This document shows positions 30,972 through 39,519 of a stretch of DNA of 64,000 nucleotides, in pieces. The notes under the pieces were generated by a model. The model had not been told where the DNA came from and did no database searches. It saw nothing but the letters and a program-made list of their open reading frames with translations. This DNA is from Asparagopsis taxiformis (taxonomy: Eukaryota > Rhodophyta > Florideophyceae > Bonnemaisoniales > Bonnemaisoniaceae): the NCBI GenBank assembly GCA_030407315.1, contig JALQPE010002813.1, positions 29,991 through 93,990 of the forward strand. Reading direction: 5' to 3'. Each line of letters opens with the position of its first letter. The stretch's first letter is position 1. A program made the translations under genes and the position numbers.

Positions 30972-31125
30972 GGAATAACTTTGTAACTCTACGCACCGTG
31001 TCCACTCCTAGTCTCTGAGGAATAACCTATACACTCTATATCTATACACTGTACAATTAGTATTTAACCGTCGGCCGCCAATGACCGCGATCAATAAACA
31101 GACACATGAGAGCATTATCTCCACA
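30969..31125 (+). repeat. 3' LTR of copia element 1, with tandem start
   Basis: TGAGGAATAAC occurs at both 30969 and 31016, so the 3' LTR has an extra 47-bp unit at its start. The 5' LTR looks like a recombinant of the two units: its aactt matches the first and its atacactc matches the second. Confidence 0.75.
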
Positions 31126-31322
31126 GTGCGATTCGCCTACCTCCAGCTCTTTACTTTTGCTCTTCTGTTTCTAGCCTAAGTACCTTCTATTTTGCTTTTA
31201 CCGATAGTGGTGCTGGCTGGTTTGAATTTGATTTTGTCGGTTGGCCTGAATATTGAATTAGCATCCTGGCAGTTACGCGAAGCGTCGCTCGGCGTCTCTT
31301 GTGTTGAATTCGCATCCTGACA
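31126..31322 (-). repeat. 3' LTR of copia element 2 (larger part)
   Basis: Matches the 5' LTR at 35851-36005 except for a 51-bp tandem unit at its start. TGCCAGGATGCTAATTC and TGTCAGGATGCGAATTC both occur here; the 5' LTR has only one. The remainder of this LTR is 26501-26514, beyond element 1. Confidence 0.85.
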
Positions 31323-32486
31323 CTCCCATTGGCGGCGAGGGATGGGGAGCGTAGAGTTGTCGTTGTGGGAGCTAGTGCTTGTAATGTGTAGTTCTTTTGT
31401 GAGGGATTCGAATGGTTTTCGAGTTAGGGGTTTTGTGAATATGTCTGCCAGCATTTTGTGGGATTGTAGGTATTACAATTTGATTCGGCCTGCTTTGACG
31501 TTGTCCATGAGGTGGTGGTGTCGGATGTCGATGAATTTTCTCCTTTTCGTCGGTGCCGTGCTGGTTGCAATCTGGATCGCGGATTGGGAGTCTATGTTCA
31601 TGAGGATGGGTTTTGTGGTGTCTATTATTTGTAGTTCCTTCAACATATCGCCGAGCCAGTTGGTCTGGCGGGTGGCTTCTGATGCAGCAATTGTTTCTGC
31701 TTCGCACGTGCTCACCGCGACTAGGGATTGCCTTTGCGAGATCCAGTGTATTGGGGATCCATGAAGTGTTATTACTGATCCTGAGATTGATTTTCTGGTG
31801 GTCTGGTCGTTAGCGAAATCGGCGTCAGTGTATGATATCATTGGTTCTTTGGAGGGTCGGTTTGGATATAAGATTCCTCTGTCTGTTGCTTGTTTCAGGT
31901 ATCTCACTAGGCGTTTTAAGAGTTTCCAATGTCGTGTTGTAGGTTTGTGATTCGCTCGTGCAAGGCAGTTGGTAAAGAATTGAATGTCAGGTCTTGTTGA
32001 ATCCGTGAGATAGCGTAGCTCGCCAAGCGTTTCCCGATATGTTGTGGAAATTTCCTTGTCGTGTTCCTCATTTGGTTGCGTTGGCGAGGGGTCTATTCCG
32101 TCCGAGTAGAGCGATGTTATTGTTTTGGCGTCTTCCATTTTCGTTTTCGCCATTATGGCGCGAACTATATGCGGCTGTGAAATGTGCGTGCCGTTCGTGG
32201 TGTACTCGATTTTCCAATTGAGATATTTCGTCGGTTTTCCGAGTCTTTTGATGGTGTACTTGGTTGAGAGTGTATTGTATAGTTCGGATAGTAGATGGGG
32301 TTTGGTGGAGCATACAAAGAAATCGTCTATTGTTGCTGCAATGATGATTTGGTCGGATTTGTGTTGTTGGGTGAATATGCAAGGATCAGATTTGAGTTGG
32401 GTGAATCCGTGTTGTGTAAGGAAGTCGCGTACCCCGTCGCAAAAGATTTTTCCAGCTTGTTTTGTGCCATAGAGATTTCCTTTCAA
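31176..32486 (-). pseudogene. pol: copia element 2 pol: RT (second half) and RNase H
   Basis: Frame 31473-32486 reads LKGNLYGTKQAGKIF, then TIDDFFVCS (YVDD position), LRYLTDSTRPDIQF and RNase H (SYTDADFANDQTTRKSISG, AETIAAS, DSQSAIQIA). A TAA near 31,470 interrupts it, after which the same frame continues with KMLADIFTKPL, the usual copia pol C-terminus. Upstream it is in frame with 32604-33764 but separated by a TAG. Only nonsense changes, so decay is moderate. Confidence 0.85.
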
Positions 32487-32603
32487 TTCCCCTATTTTTT
32501 CCTGGTGTGTAAAGGAACCGTCGAATTTTGGGTGCTGCTGAACGTAAACTGGCTTTGAATGTTTGAATGGTTCATGCAGGAATGCAGAACAAATGTCCAG
32601 GTG

Positions 32604-33764
32604 CTATGTGTACAGTTGGTTGGCAGCTGCGTGGCAAAGTAGAAGTCTGATACTTGATTTGTCAGCTGTGAATGTTGTTGTTTCTGTGGGATCGTAGTGG
32701 ATGTCTGGGATCATTAAGTCTCCCCTTACTGTGCAGCGTGCTTTTCGTTCTGTGATGTTTCCACTGGGTTCCCGTTTGTATCTGTAAGTCATCGTCAATG
32801 GAAGAGCTTTTGCGTTCTTTGTGACTGCATCCATTGGTATCCATTCGATCGCTTTCATGTTGTCAATTTTGGACAGCTCATTGTCATGTGCCGTTGCCCA
32901 TTGGTGCGCGTCCGGGTATAGGCGGGCCGCTCTTAGGTTCTTGGGTGCTGGTGTGTTGCTGGTGATGGTGTTTGGTAGGGCTGATACGTTGAACATCATA
33001 GTTGTAGTTGCGGTGGGGTCAGTTCTCGTTTGGTATGGGTGGAAATCATTGGTTGATATCTTTGTGAACTTGTTGGTGAGTGTGTTTTGGACTAGGATGG
33101 TATCTTGGTCTATGCCACTCATGTATCTGAATAGTGCACCTCGGTTGTCTAGTTTGTTCTTTGGAGCTAAAAGTGGGGCATGACCAAGTTGGCCAAAGGC
33201 AAAGAGTTTCGTAATGTTGGGTTTTTGGTTATACCATTCCGCATATGGTATGCGTTGGGTTGTAGAATGAAGGGTGATGTTGATCTTGAAAACTGCATCG
33301 ATTAGCGCGTATTGCCAGTAGGAGTCGTCGAGATTGCTGTGGGATAAGCTTGCGCGAACGACATTCATTAATGTTTGATTGATTCGCTCAGATAGACTGT
33401 TTTGTTGCGGTGTGTACAGTGCCGATGATAGGTGAAGGATTCTGCGTGCCTTGAGTTGGTCCTGGAGCGAAGATGATAAATACTCCGTGGCATTGTCCGT
33501 TCTGAAGAAGCGCGGGTATTTTCCTTGCGTGATGTGTACCATTTCCATGTGTTGGATTGTGAGGGTGGGAATGGATGTCCTGTTCGGTACGAAATGGACT
33601 GTTATGAAGCGCGTTTTGGTATCTATGAATGTCATAAAGTATCTGTTTCCTTGATAGGATGGGTGGGTATTGGTCCGCAGACATCCGAGGAAATATGGTG
33701 CCCTGTCTGGTGGCTGTGTATGGTTGGTTTGTGTGGTGTTGCTTTCATTTCTGCTAGTGCACAT
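32604..33764 (-). pseudogene. pol: copia element 2 pol: integrase core to RT start
   Basis: 386 codons. The integrase second Asp (RTDNATEY) and Glu (PQQNSLSERINQT) are here; the first Asp lies in the adjacent frame (33632-34114, SSDVCGPIP). The region then enters RT (ARLYPDAHQWATAHDNEL, KARCTVRGDLMIPDIHYDP). It ends at a TAG at 32604-32606, where related elements continue into HLDICSAFLHEPF. A frameshift near 33,680 separates it from the pre-integrase part. Confidence 0.85.
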
Positions 33765-34114
33765 GCGCTACAAGTGAGCTCGCGGAATTTTTCATTTTCT
33801 CCATTGATTAATGCCGGAAATGCTTGGTGTCTGCACATGTTGCGGAGTGTGCGAGCGTTTGCGTGGCCAAGTTTTAGGTGGAGGTCATGGGGGGTGGACG
33901 GGGAGTCGCCCGGTTGGGGTAGCGTGAGTGGGTTCCGCATTCGGTAGTTTCGATTCGATGACTGTTTCGCATTTTTCTCTGTGTTTTCGGTGTTCGGTGA
34001 TGGACGCCGGAAGAGCGGAGGTAAGGGTGCTGGGTTCTCGTTAGGTTGGGTGTTTGTTGGTGTTAGTTGATTGGAATTTTGCGGAGGCAGCGTTATTTGC
34101 CTGGGTAATGGCAT
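33632..34114 (-). pseudogene. pol: copia element 2 pol: pre-integrase domain
   Basis: 160 codons containing LHLKLGHANARTLRNM and CSACALAEMK, the HHCC zinc motif, followed by the first integrase Asp (SSDVCGPIP). A Pro/Asn-rich linker precedes it. The frame is lost at about 33,640, where integrase continues in another frame. Confidence 0.8.
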
Positions 34115-34320
34115 AATACTCGTTTGGGAATGCGTATTTAGTTGGGTTTGTTGGTTGTGTACGCTCTGAGTAGGTATCGTTTTTGGTGGTGGCCTGTGAT
34201 TTGGGGCAGGACTTGTTGTTGCTGATTTCTTTGCTTGCTTAGCTTATGTTTTCGTTGTGGGGCGTGTTTCGTTGCGCCACGGACGGGGCCACTCATTTGC
34301 TTGCGCCGTGATCTTGTGTT

Positions 34321-35073
34321 TTAGGAGGGTACATCTGGTGGAGTTGGGCCTTGGGTGCCGCTTGTGGACTGTTTTTGACGTGGTTTGGTCGATTTTGTGG
34401 AGGAAGCAGTTGTGAGGTTGCTTGCCGCGACAATGGAGTGACGTATAGGGTGTGTGGGAGGGAACCTGATCGGTTTACTGTCAACGATGTAGAGACCACG
34501 TCTGAACGAGGCTATCTTGTAAGATGAATTTTGGTTGTGGGGTCGCACGAATGCATGCTGTGGTGTGAATGTCACAGGCCCATGGTTGGATGCAATGGTG
34601 CGTACAGAGACTAAGTTGTGTTTTACTGCGGGTGTGACGACCGCATTACTGATATTCAGCGTCAAGTCCGGAGTTTGGATCTGTGTAGTACCGGCGTGTG
34701 TGATTGGGTGTTGCTGGTTAGCTGCTGTTACCGAAAAGCGGGAAGTACGTACCGGAAGGGTTGTGCTCTGAGGTTTGTTGAGGTGTGTAGGGTGTGCACC
34801 AGAATCTAGCACATATAACTTACGCTCAGCATCCGTTGGGGTGGTAATCGGTGTGGTGGAGGGACAATCCAGTCTTTCTGGAGTTGTAGGTGCGAGGTTG
34901 CTCGGAGGGAAGTATTCTCCGTGTGCTAAAACCGTATTCATTTCGGGTTGATTGGCTTGGTTGCGCTGTACTAGGCATTCGTCATTGCTGTGGGTGCTAG
35001 AGTGGTGCAGGTCGCACCATTTTGAGATTTGCGAGTTGGACGTGACGGGTTGTTCGCGCGGAGGGATTTCCAA
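34321..35073 (-). CDS. pol: copia element 2 zinc knuckle and protease
   Basis: 250 codons overlapping the end of gag by 103 bp in a different frame. It begins with the CHHC knuckle (KWCDLHHSSTHSNDEC). The aspartic protease follows, with LYVLDSGAHPTHL, VTAANQQHPITHAGT and HNLVSVRTIA. The gag/pol overlap is similar in element 3, so a frameshift may be the normal expression route in this family, or both copies are mutated. Confidence 0.8.
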   Translation of the reverse strand: MEIPPREQPVTSNSQISKWCDLHHSSTHSNDECLVQRNQANQPEMNTVLAHGEYFPPSNLAPTTPERLDCPSTTPITTPTDAERKLYVLDSGAHPTHLNKPQSTTLPVRTSRFSVTAANQQHPITHAGTTQIQTPDLTLNISNAVVTPAVKHNLVSVRTIASNHGPVTFTPQHAFVRPHNQNSSYKIASFRRGLYIVDSKPIRFPPTHPIRHSIVAASNLTTASSTKSTKPRQKQSTSGTQGPTPPDVPS

Positions 35074-35786
35074 TGATTGGGGATGAATGGGCGAGGGGTT
35101 GATGAGTGATTGAAGTGGCGAGGGAACGGTGAGTGGTGGAGACGATTCGGGAAGTAGGATTGAGTGTTTGGGGTGTATTGATGGTTTCGGTGAGGGAGGA
35201 AAGGTGTGGTCGTTTGAATGTGGGTGGCAGCACGGCGAAGGCGCGTGGAGAATTCTGAGATAGTTTGTGGTGGTTTTTGAATCATAATTTGATGTGCGGT
35301 GTGTAGTTCTGGTATTGTATTAATGCCATTGATCATGAATTGAATAGTTGTATTTTCGTCTTCAATGCGAGGATATTTGGCGTTGCGCATGGTGATGCGC
35401 ATTTGTTCATGATTAGAGAGGAAGTCCTCAACATTGGTTATGGAGGTGAGTTGTATGTTGCGGGCTTGAGATTCGAGTAAAGAGTGGTCAATAGACGTGA
35501 GTTCTTGGAACATATTGAGGATGTGCTGCGTGAGGAGGTGGGATGAGAGCTGTAAGTTGGCGTCGGTGAGGTTTTTCGTGATACACTTTGGAAGACTGGC
35601 AAGAATGATGAGGGTGAGTCGTTCCTGTTTGCGTTTGTGCGCGGTGTATTCGGTGGGGTCTTGCGGCGCTGTGGTGGCTGCGTCTAGGAGGTAGTCAAGG
35701 TCAAGTTCGTTCGCTAGCGCCTGGAGAGATCGGTACCAGTAGTTCGCAGATTCGATTTCGAGTTGTGGGAGTGCGTGTGTTGTCAT
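34971..35786 (-). CDS. gag: copia element 2 Gag
   Basis: 271 aa from ATG 35786, 52 bp inside the primer site and 65 bp inside the 5' LTR. Copia-type capsid (LPQLEIESANYWYRSLQAL, then LLESQARNIQLTSITNVEDFLSNHEQMR and IEDENTTIQFMINGINTIP) followed by a His/Pro/Arg-rich nucleic-acid-binding tail. The zinc knuckle is read in the next frame. Confidence 0.85.
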   Translation of the reverse strand: MTTHALPQLEIESANYWYRSLQALANELDLDYLLDAATTAPQDPTEYTAHKRKQERLTLIILASLPKCITKNLTDANLQLSSHLLTQHILNMFQELTSIDHSLLESQARNIQLTSITNVEDFLSNHEQMRITMRNAKYPRIEDENTTIQFMINGINTIPELHTAHQIMIQKPPQTISEFSTRLRRAATHIQTTTPFLPHRNHQYTPNTQSYFPNRLHHSPFPRHFNHSSTPRPFIPNHWKSLRANNPSRPTRKSQNGATCTTLAPTAMTNA

Positions 35787-35837
35787 CGTGCTTGGGATCG
35801 TGGAGGTTGGTGGTTGTGAATGCGCAGTGGGCGAATA

Positions 35838-35850
35838 GGAGCCGATAACC
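35838..35850 (-). promoter_or_regulatory. primer-binding site of copia element 2
   Basis: Minus strand reads GGTTATCGGCTCC directly after the LTR end (CTCACA). It shares GGTTAT with the half-tRNA-Met sites of elements 1 and 3. Confidence 0.6.
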
Positions 35851-36005
35851 TGTGAGTGTGTGCGATTCGCCTACCTCCAGCTCTTTACTTTTGCTCTTCT
35901 GTTTCTAGCCTAAGTACCTTCTATTTTGCTTTTACCGACAGTGGTGTCGGCTGGTTTGAATTTGTTTTTGTCGGTTGGCCTGAATATTGAATTAGCATCC
36001 TGACA
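35851..36005 (-). repeat. 5' LTR of copia element 2
   Basis: 155 bp, TGTCAGG...CTCACA on the minus strand, followed outside by TSD TTGGG (36006-36010). Confidence 0.9.
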
Positions 36006-36010
36006 TTGGG

Positions 36011-36287
36011 CTTGCGCCCAATTTGGGTTGTGGCAACTTACTTTTGGTTAAAATTTTGAGGCTGATAGGCGGCACTTATTTTGGCTCAACCTATGAATTA
36101 AAACTGTTTGTGTTTGTTGCTTGCTTCCGTTCGATGTCGGAGCTTGCAGCCTTTCGGATGATCATATAAACATACACTAATACAAGGAGCAATACACTAG
36201 AAAAAATGGTATTTATACCGCCGTCGACACAGGCACCATCCCAGTAAAAAGTACAACCAGCTCTCTCATCACCATCACAATTACACA
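36011..36287 (+). repeat. 5' LTR of copia element 3 (larger part)
   Basis: Starts at TGTTGGG (26494-26500) before element 2 and resumes here, ending ATTACACA next to the primer site. TGTTGGG...CA is a common copia LTR boundary. The 3' partner is missing, so the limits are inferred from the nesting and the primer site. Confidence 0.6.
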
Positions 36288-36301
36288 GGTTATGCGCCCA
36301 G
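36288..36301 (+). promoter_or_regulatory. primer-binding site of copia element 3
   Basis: GGTTATGCGCCCAG, one base from the half initiator-tRNA-Met site used by Drosophila copia. Confidence 0.6.
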
Positions 36302-36507
36302 ACGACACAGCCATGATCTCAACCCGCCCGCCCACCAATGTCAGCTGATCCGTTGGATGCCGGCCGAACACCACAAACAGTGACACCAAAGAATCGAAGC
36401 CCGCCAACATTGACCGACATTCACCAAGCACTGCGCGACACCAGCGCCACCAGAGGTACATTCAAAACCGATCCAGATATCTCCAAATTATCACAACCCC
36501 TTCAATC

Positions 36508-37647
36508 ATGACATCCCCGCCACCTCCACAGCAACCATCCCCTCTCCCACAATTCAATGTTCCCCTCCTCACGCACCACAAACTGATCCAATGGTGTCAG
36601 ACAATCGACAGCCACGCGATCCTGCACAATATATCCCCTTACATAATCGGCCCCGATCCCCCCGAGCCGTCCACACCGGAAGCACGCCTACAGCATTCAC
36701 GAAACAAAGCCATCGCCAGATTGCTAATACTCCCCAACATTTCTCAAGACATCATAGCCACAATAAGCCCCACGCTACTTAATAACTCAACACTGAAGCT
36801 ATACCACCACCTCAGAGACAAGATGTCAACAGTTCCACCGCAGAACTCCGAAGCCAACCTCAGGAGACAAGCCGACCAAATCAAACACCACGTGAATGAA
36901 CCCATCCAAACGTATATCGACAGACACGATGCATTACGCAACGTCATGCTACAATCGGCGTTCCCGAATATTGACGACGAACAGACTACAGTTCAGTTTG
37001 TCATCAATGGCTTATATCACCTACCGGAATGGGCGCCACCCCTCCGCAGCCTTGCAAAATTTCACAACTTTCACGAGGGCAAGCGACCATCACTCGCACT
37101 GGTATACAGCATGCTACTTGAGCATGAAAAAGCTGCACCTACTGACACATCACTTACACTGGAGACGGGCTCAGAGAATAGAATATCTCAACCATACTCA
37201 TATACACATCCCCGACAACACCATCAGCGACAATTTCATACTCACACAAGACCACACTACAGTCATCCACCGTACGCTGATCCATATCAACCGCCAAGGA
37301 GCCTCTCCCAGTATACCCCACCTCCGCCTGGCCATAGAGGCAAGTGGTGCACACTCCACGGCTCACCCACACATACTACGGCAACCTGCTACACACGCCA
37401 AAAGCTTGTCCGCCAGCAAACGAACCAAGTGCGTCCGCCCCTCAAAACAAATGAAATTCAATACCCCACTCACCACCACCAAGAACCATTCCAAAATCCT
37501 ACGGTAATACATGACCCATCATCACCGGGATTCCACTCTCCTCCTCCCCCAACTACCACAGTACGGAACCATACCACCTCCCACCCACCCCCCAGTCCAA
37601 CTCGACTACAAACATGTACCAGGATTCTACATCACAGAGCACAATAA
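36508..37647 (+). CDS. gag: copia element 3 Gag
   Basis: 379 aa from ATG 36508. The capsid region shows LPQFNVPLLTHHKLIQWCQTI, LRRQADQIKHHVNEPIQTYI and NIDDEQTTVQFVINGLYHLP. A His/Pro/Arg-rich stretch follows, then the CHHC knuckle (KWCTLHGSPTHTTATC). It overlaps the protease ORF by 34 bp in another frame. This is the most complete Gag of the three elements. Confidence 0.87.
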   Translation: MTSPPPPQQPSPLPQFNVPLLTHHKLIQWCQTIDSHAILHNISPYIIGPDPPEPSTPEARLQHSRNKAIARLLILPNISQDIIATISPTLLNNSTLKLYHHLRDKMSTVPPQNSEANLRRQADQIKHHVNEPIQTYIDRHDALRNVMLQSAFPNIDDEQTTVQFVINGLYHLPEWAPPLRSLAKFHNFHEGKRPSLALVYSMLLEHEKAAPTDTSLTLETGSENRISQPYSYTHPRQHHQRQFHTHTRPHYSHPPYADPYQPPRSLSQYTPPPPGHRGKWCTLHGSPTHTTATCYTRQKLVRQQTNQVRPPLKTNEIQYPTHHHQEPFQNPTVIHDPSSPGFHSPPPPTTTVRNHTTSHPPPSPTRLQTCTRILHHRAQ

Positions 37648-38306
37648 ACACCCCCTACTCTTCGTCGTACATTCTTGACTTTGGCGCTACGCCAACCCAT
37701 CTCAAACAACCCCAGCAAAATATGAAACCCATCAAAGCACACACAATAACTGCTTCTGGCCAGCCATCTCCGGTCACTCATGAAGGCCCGGCGACTGTCA
37801 CCCTGCACGGAAACCAAACATTACACCTGCCGTACGCAGTCGCTATGCCCAACGCAGCTCACAATCTCATCTCTGTGAGCCAACTGGCGGAATCAAACGA
37901 CGTAATATTCCAGCGGGACAATGCGTACATCACAAAACCTCAACCCCCACCTAAACCCAAAAGCATCCTGGCTACTGCACCAAGACAACATGGTCTCTAC
38001 GTTCTCCCGACACCTGGACGCAAACGCAAACGCGACCCAGACATAACCCCAAAGAACGCAGTCCGCTTCGATGTACGCTCTAGCTTCGGCGCCCGCACTC
38101 ACTCTAAACCACCACAAAACAAAACTACCATCATCCCAACGCACCAACCCCGTCGCCCACCAGCCACATACAAACCAACAACGACAACTCCGAAACCATT
38201 CCAGATTGGCCGGCGACCGCCCCCTCAAATCAAACCAAACAAAATTTCGTCAGCGAAACCACACACTCCCTCAACAACTCCGACTCAACCACCCAGTAAG
38301 CCTTAA
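37614..38306 (+). CDS. pol: copia element 3 protease
   Basis: 230 codons. The aspartic protease site is SYILDFGATPTHL: the usual DSGA reads DFGA, which may reduce or abolish activity. HNLISVSQLAES and a basic Pro/Thr-rich linker follow. The last codons lie in the inserted repeat that begins at about 38292; the stop (TAA at 38304) is contributed by that repeat. Confidence 0.8.
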   Translation: MYQDSTSQSTINTPYSSSYILDFGATPTHLKQPQQNMKPIKAHTITASGQPSPVTHEGPATVTLHGNQTLHLPYAVAMPNAAHNLISVSQLAESNDVIFQRDNAYITKPQPPPKPKSILATAPRQHGLYVLPTPGRKRKRDPDITPKNAVRFDVRSSFGARTHSKPPQNKTTIIPTHQPRRPPATYKPTTTTPKPFQIGRRPPPQIKPNKISSAKPHTPSTTPTQPPSKP

Positions 38307-38550
38307 AGATGTACCAAAGATGGCCGCATGATGAACCTATGACATGTATGGTGTTCCTCTGATGTACGGATAAGGAACATTTGCTCTTCAGCTGATGGCC
38401 GCATAGCGATACACTAATGATGGACGGGAGATGTCCATACTCTCATCTCCCGGACATCAGCGAAGTATCTCTTGGGTACAGTAGAGATATCACGTACATC
38501 ATTGGTTCATCTAAAGCATATCAGGGGTACATATTCCTTTTCTTATAGGG
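38292..38550 (+). repeat. dispersed ~255-bp repeat, copy 2
   Basis: Homologous to 598-841. Edges CCCAGTAAG and CTTATAGGG are near-inverted repeats. The inner limits also read GTAAG (38296) and a pyrimidine tract plus TATAG (38548), like splice sites. Removing 38296-38548 leaves a frame open for only about 75 more codons and not in the integrase frame, so splicing is not needed to explain it. Confidence 0.75.
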
Positions 38551-38707
38551 CCAACAAAACATACAGAACAACAATGTGCCACACAACACCCCCGTACCAT
38601 CGCGGCGACACTTCCGGTCATCTACCACCACAGCGTCGCGAAATCACAGCCAACACCACATTCCAATACACTTCCCAACAACAAACTAACCACAACCCAA
38701 CTCCGAG

Positions 38708-39511
38708 TTGGTGCGAGTCGTACCAAACACAGTGCACATCCCGGCGACTACAAACCCACGAGTCAATGCTAAGCGTGTCACAACAAGACGCACGCCAGCA
38801 CTACCTAAACCCACAATGGAACTCTCTCCCACAGTGAGAGATTATCACCACTGGCATCTACGATTAGGACATCTCCACCCCACTAGAATCCATCAACTAG
38901 CAAAGAACGAGCGCGTAATCGGACTACCTAAAACACTCCAATCCCCACCTCCCACCATCACATGCACCGGATGTGCCCTCGGCAAACAAACCTCATCATC
39001 TTTCAAAAGACACCCTCGACCCGCTCCGCTCGGCACACACCTCCACACGGACGTGTGCGGACCATTTCCGACCCCGTCAATCCATAACAACGCGTATTTC
39101 GCTACATTCCTAGACGAACACAGCCGCTTCCTCCATATCAAAGTCTCACCCCGCAAAAACGAAGCAGCAGCACACATACAGCACCACATTGAACGCATCC
39201 ACACCAACACGACATTTCGCATCACAGATATTACCATGGACAACGCTAAGGAATATCTAACGAAAGACCTCCAAACCTTCTACGACCGAGAGCATATCAT
39301 GGTACATCCAACCATACCCTATACTCCCCAAGAAAATGCACTTGCCGAAAGGGTCAACCGCACCCTCACGGAAACAGCACGCGCCCTACTACATACTGCA
39401 CAATTACCAGAAAAACTATGGGATTATACCCTTCATGCCGCTACGGATCACCATAATCACTCCCCACATGCCGCACACGGCAAACAACCAACACAGTACG
39501 GACAGGACTGA
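38708..39511 (+). CDS. pol: copia element 3 pol: pre-integrase and integrase
   Basis: 267 codons, opening at a non-ATG codon. The zinc motif is HWHLRLGHLHP ... CTGCALGKQ. The integrase DD35E triad is present: D in HTDVCGPFP, D in TMDNAKEY, E in PQENALAERVNRT. It ends at a frameshift near 39,505, with the next ORF continuing the same protein (STFLPFGQHGYVS). Confidence 0.85.
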   Translation: MVRVVPNTVHIPATTNPRVNAKRVTTRRTPALPKPTMELSPTVRDYHHWHLRLGHLHPTRIHQLAKNERVIGLPKTLQSPPPTITCTGCALGKQTSSSFKRHPRPAPLGTHLHTDVCGPFPTPSIHNNAYFATFLDEHSRFLHIKVSPRKNEAAAHIQHHIERIHTNTTFRITDITMDNAKEYLTKDLQTFYDREHIMVHPTIPYTPQENALAERVNRTLTETARALLHTAQLPEKLWDYTLHAATDHHNHSPHAAHGKQPTQYGQD

Positions 39512-39519
39512 CGCCAAAC

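Larger units (their letters stand above)
26515..31125 (+). mobile_element. Ty1/copia element 1 (inner), plus strand
   Basis: LTRs 26515-26624 and 30969-31125 (the 31016-31125 part matches the 5' LTR), flanked by TSD GTGCG at 26510-26514 and 31126-31130. The shared 110 bp differ at one base only, so insertion was recent. It is nested in the 3' LTR of element 2. Coding order is gag, zinc knuckle, protease, integrase, RT, RNase H. The protease region is broken by stops and a 50-bp perfect palindrome breaks pol at 29474-29523. Confidence 0.92.
26501..36005 (-). mobile_element. Ty1/copia element 2 (middle), minus strand
   Basis: The element is bounded by TSD TTGGG at 26496-26500 and 36006-36010. 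The 5' LTR is 35851-36005 (155 bp; reads TGTCAGGATGC...CTCACA on the minus strand). The 3' LTR is split by element 1: 31126-31322 plus 26501-26514, where the bases abutting element 1 (tgtgagtgtgtgcg) rejoin as in the intact LTR. Primer site at 35838-35850, purine tract AATGGGAG next to the 3' LTR. Internal coding order is gag, protease, integrase, RT, RNase H, with several stops and frameshifts. Confidence 0.9.

Noticed and set aside
31342..35786. Plus-strand ORFs of 100-140 codons across 31.3-34.8 kb
   Set aside because: They are antisense shadows of copia element 2.
38296..38548. Genuine spliceosomal intron in copia element 3
   Set aside because: A homologous copy lies antisense in a gypsy element, and removal does not lead into the integrase frame.
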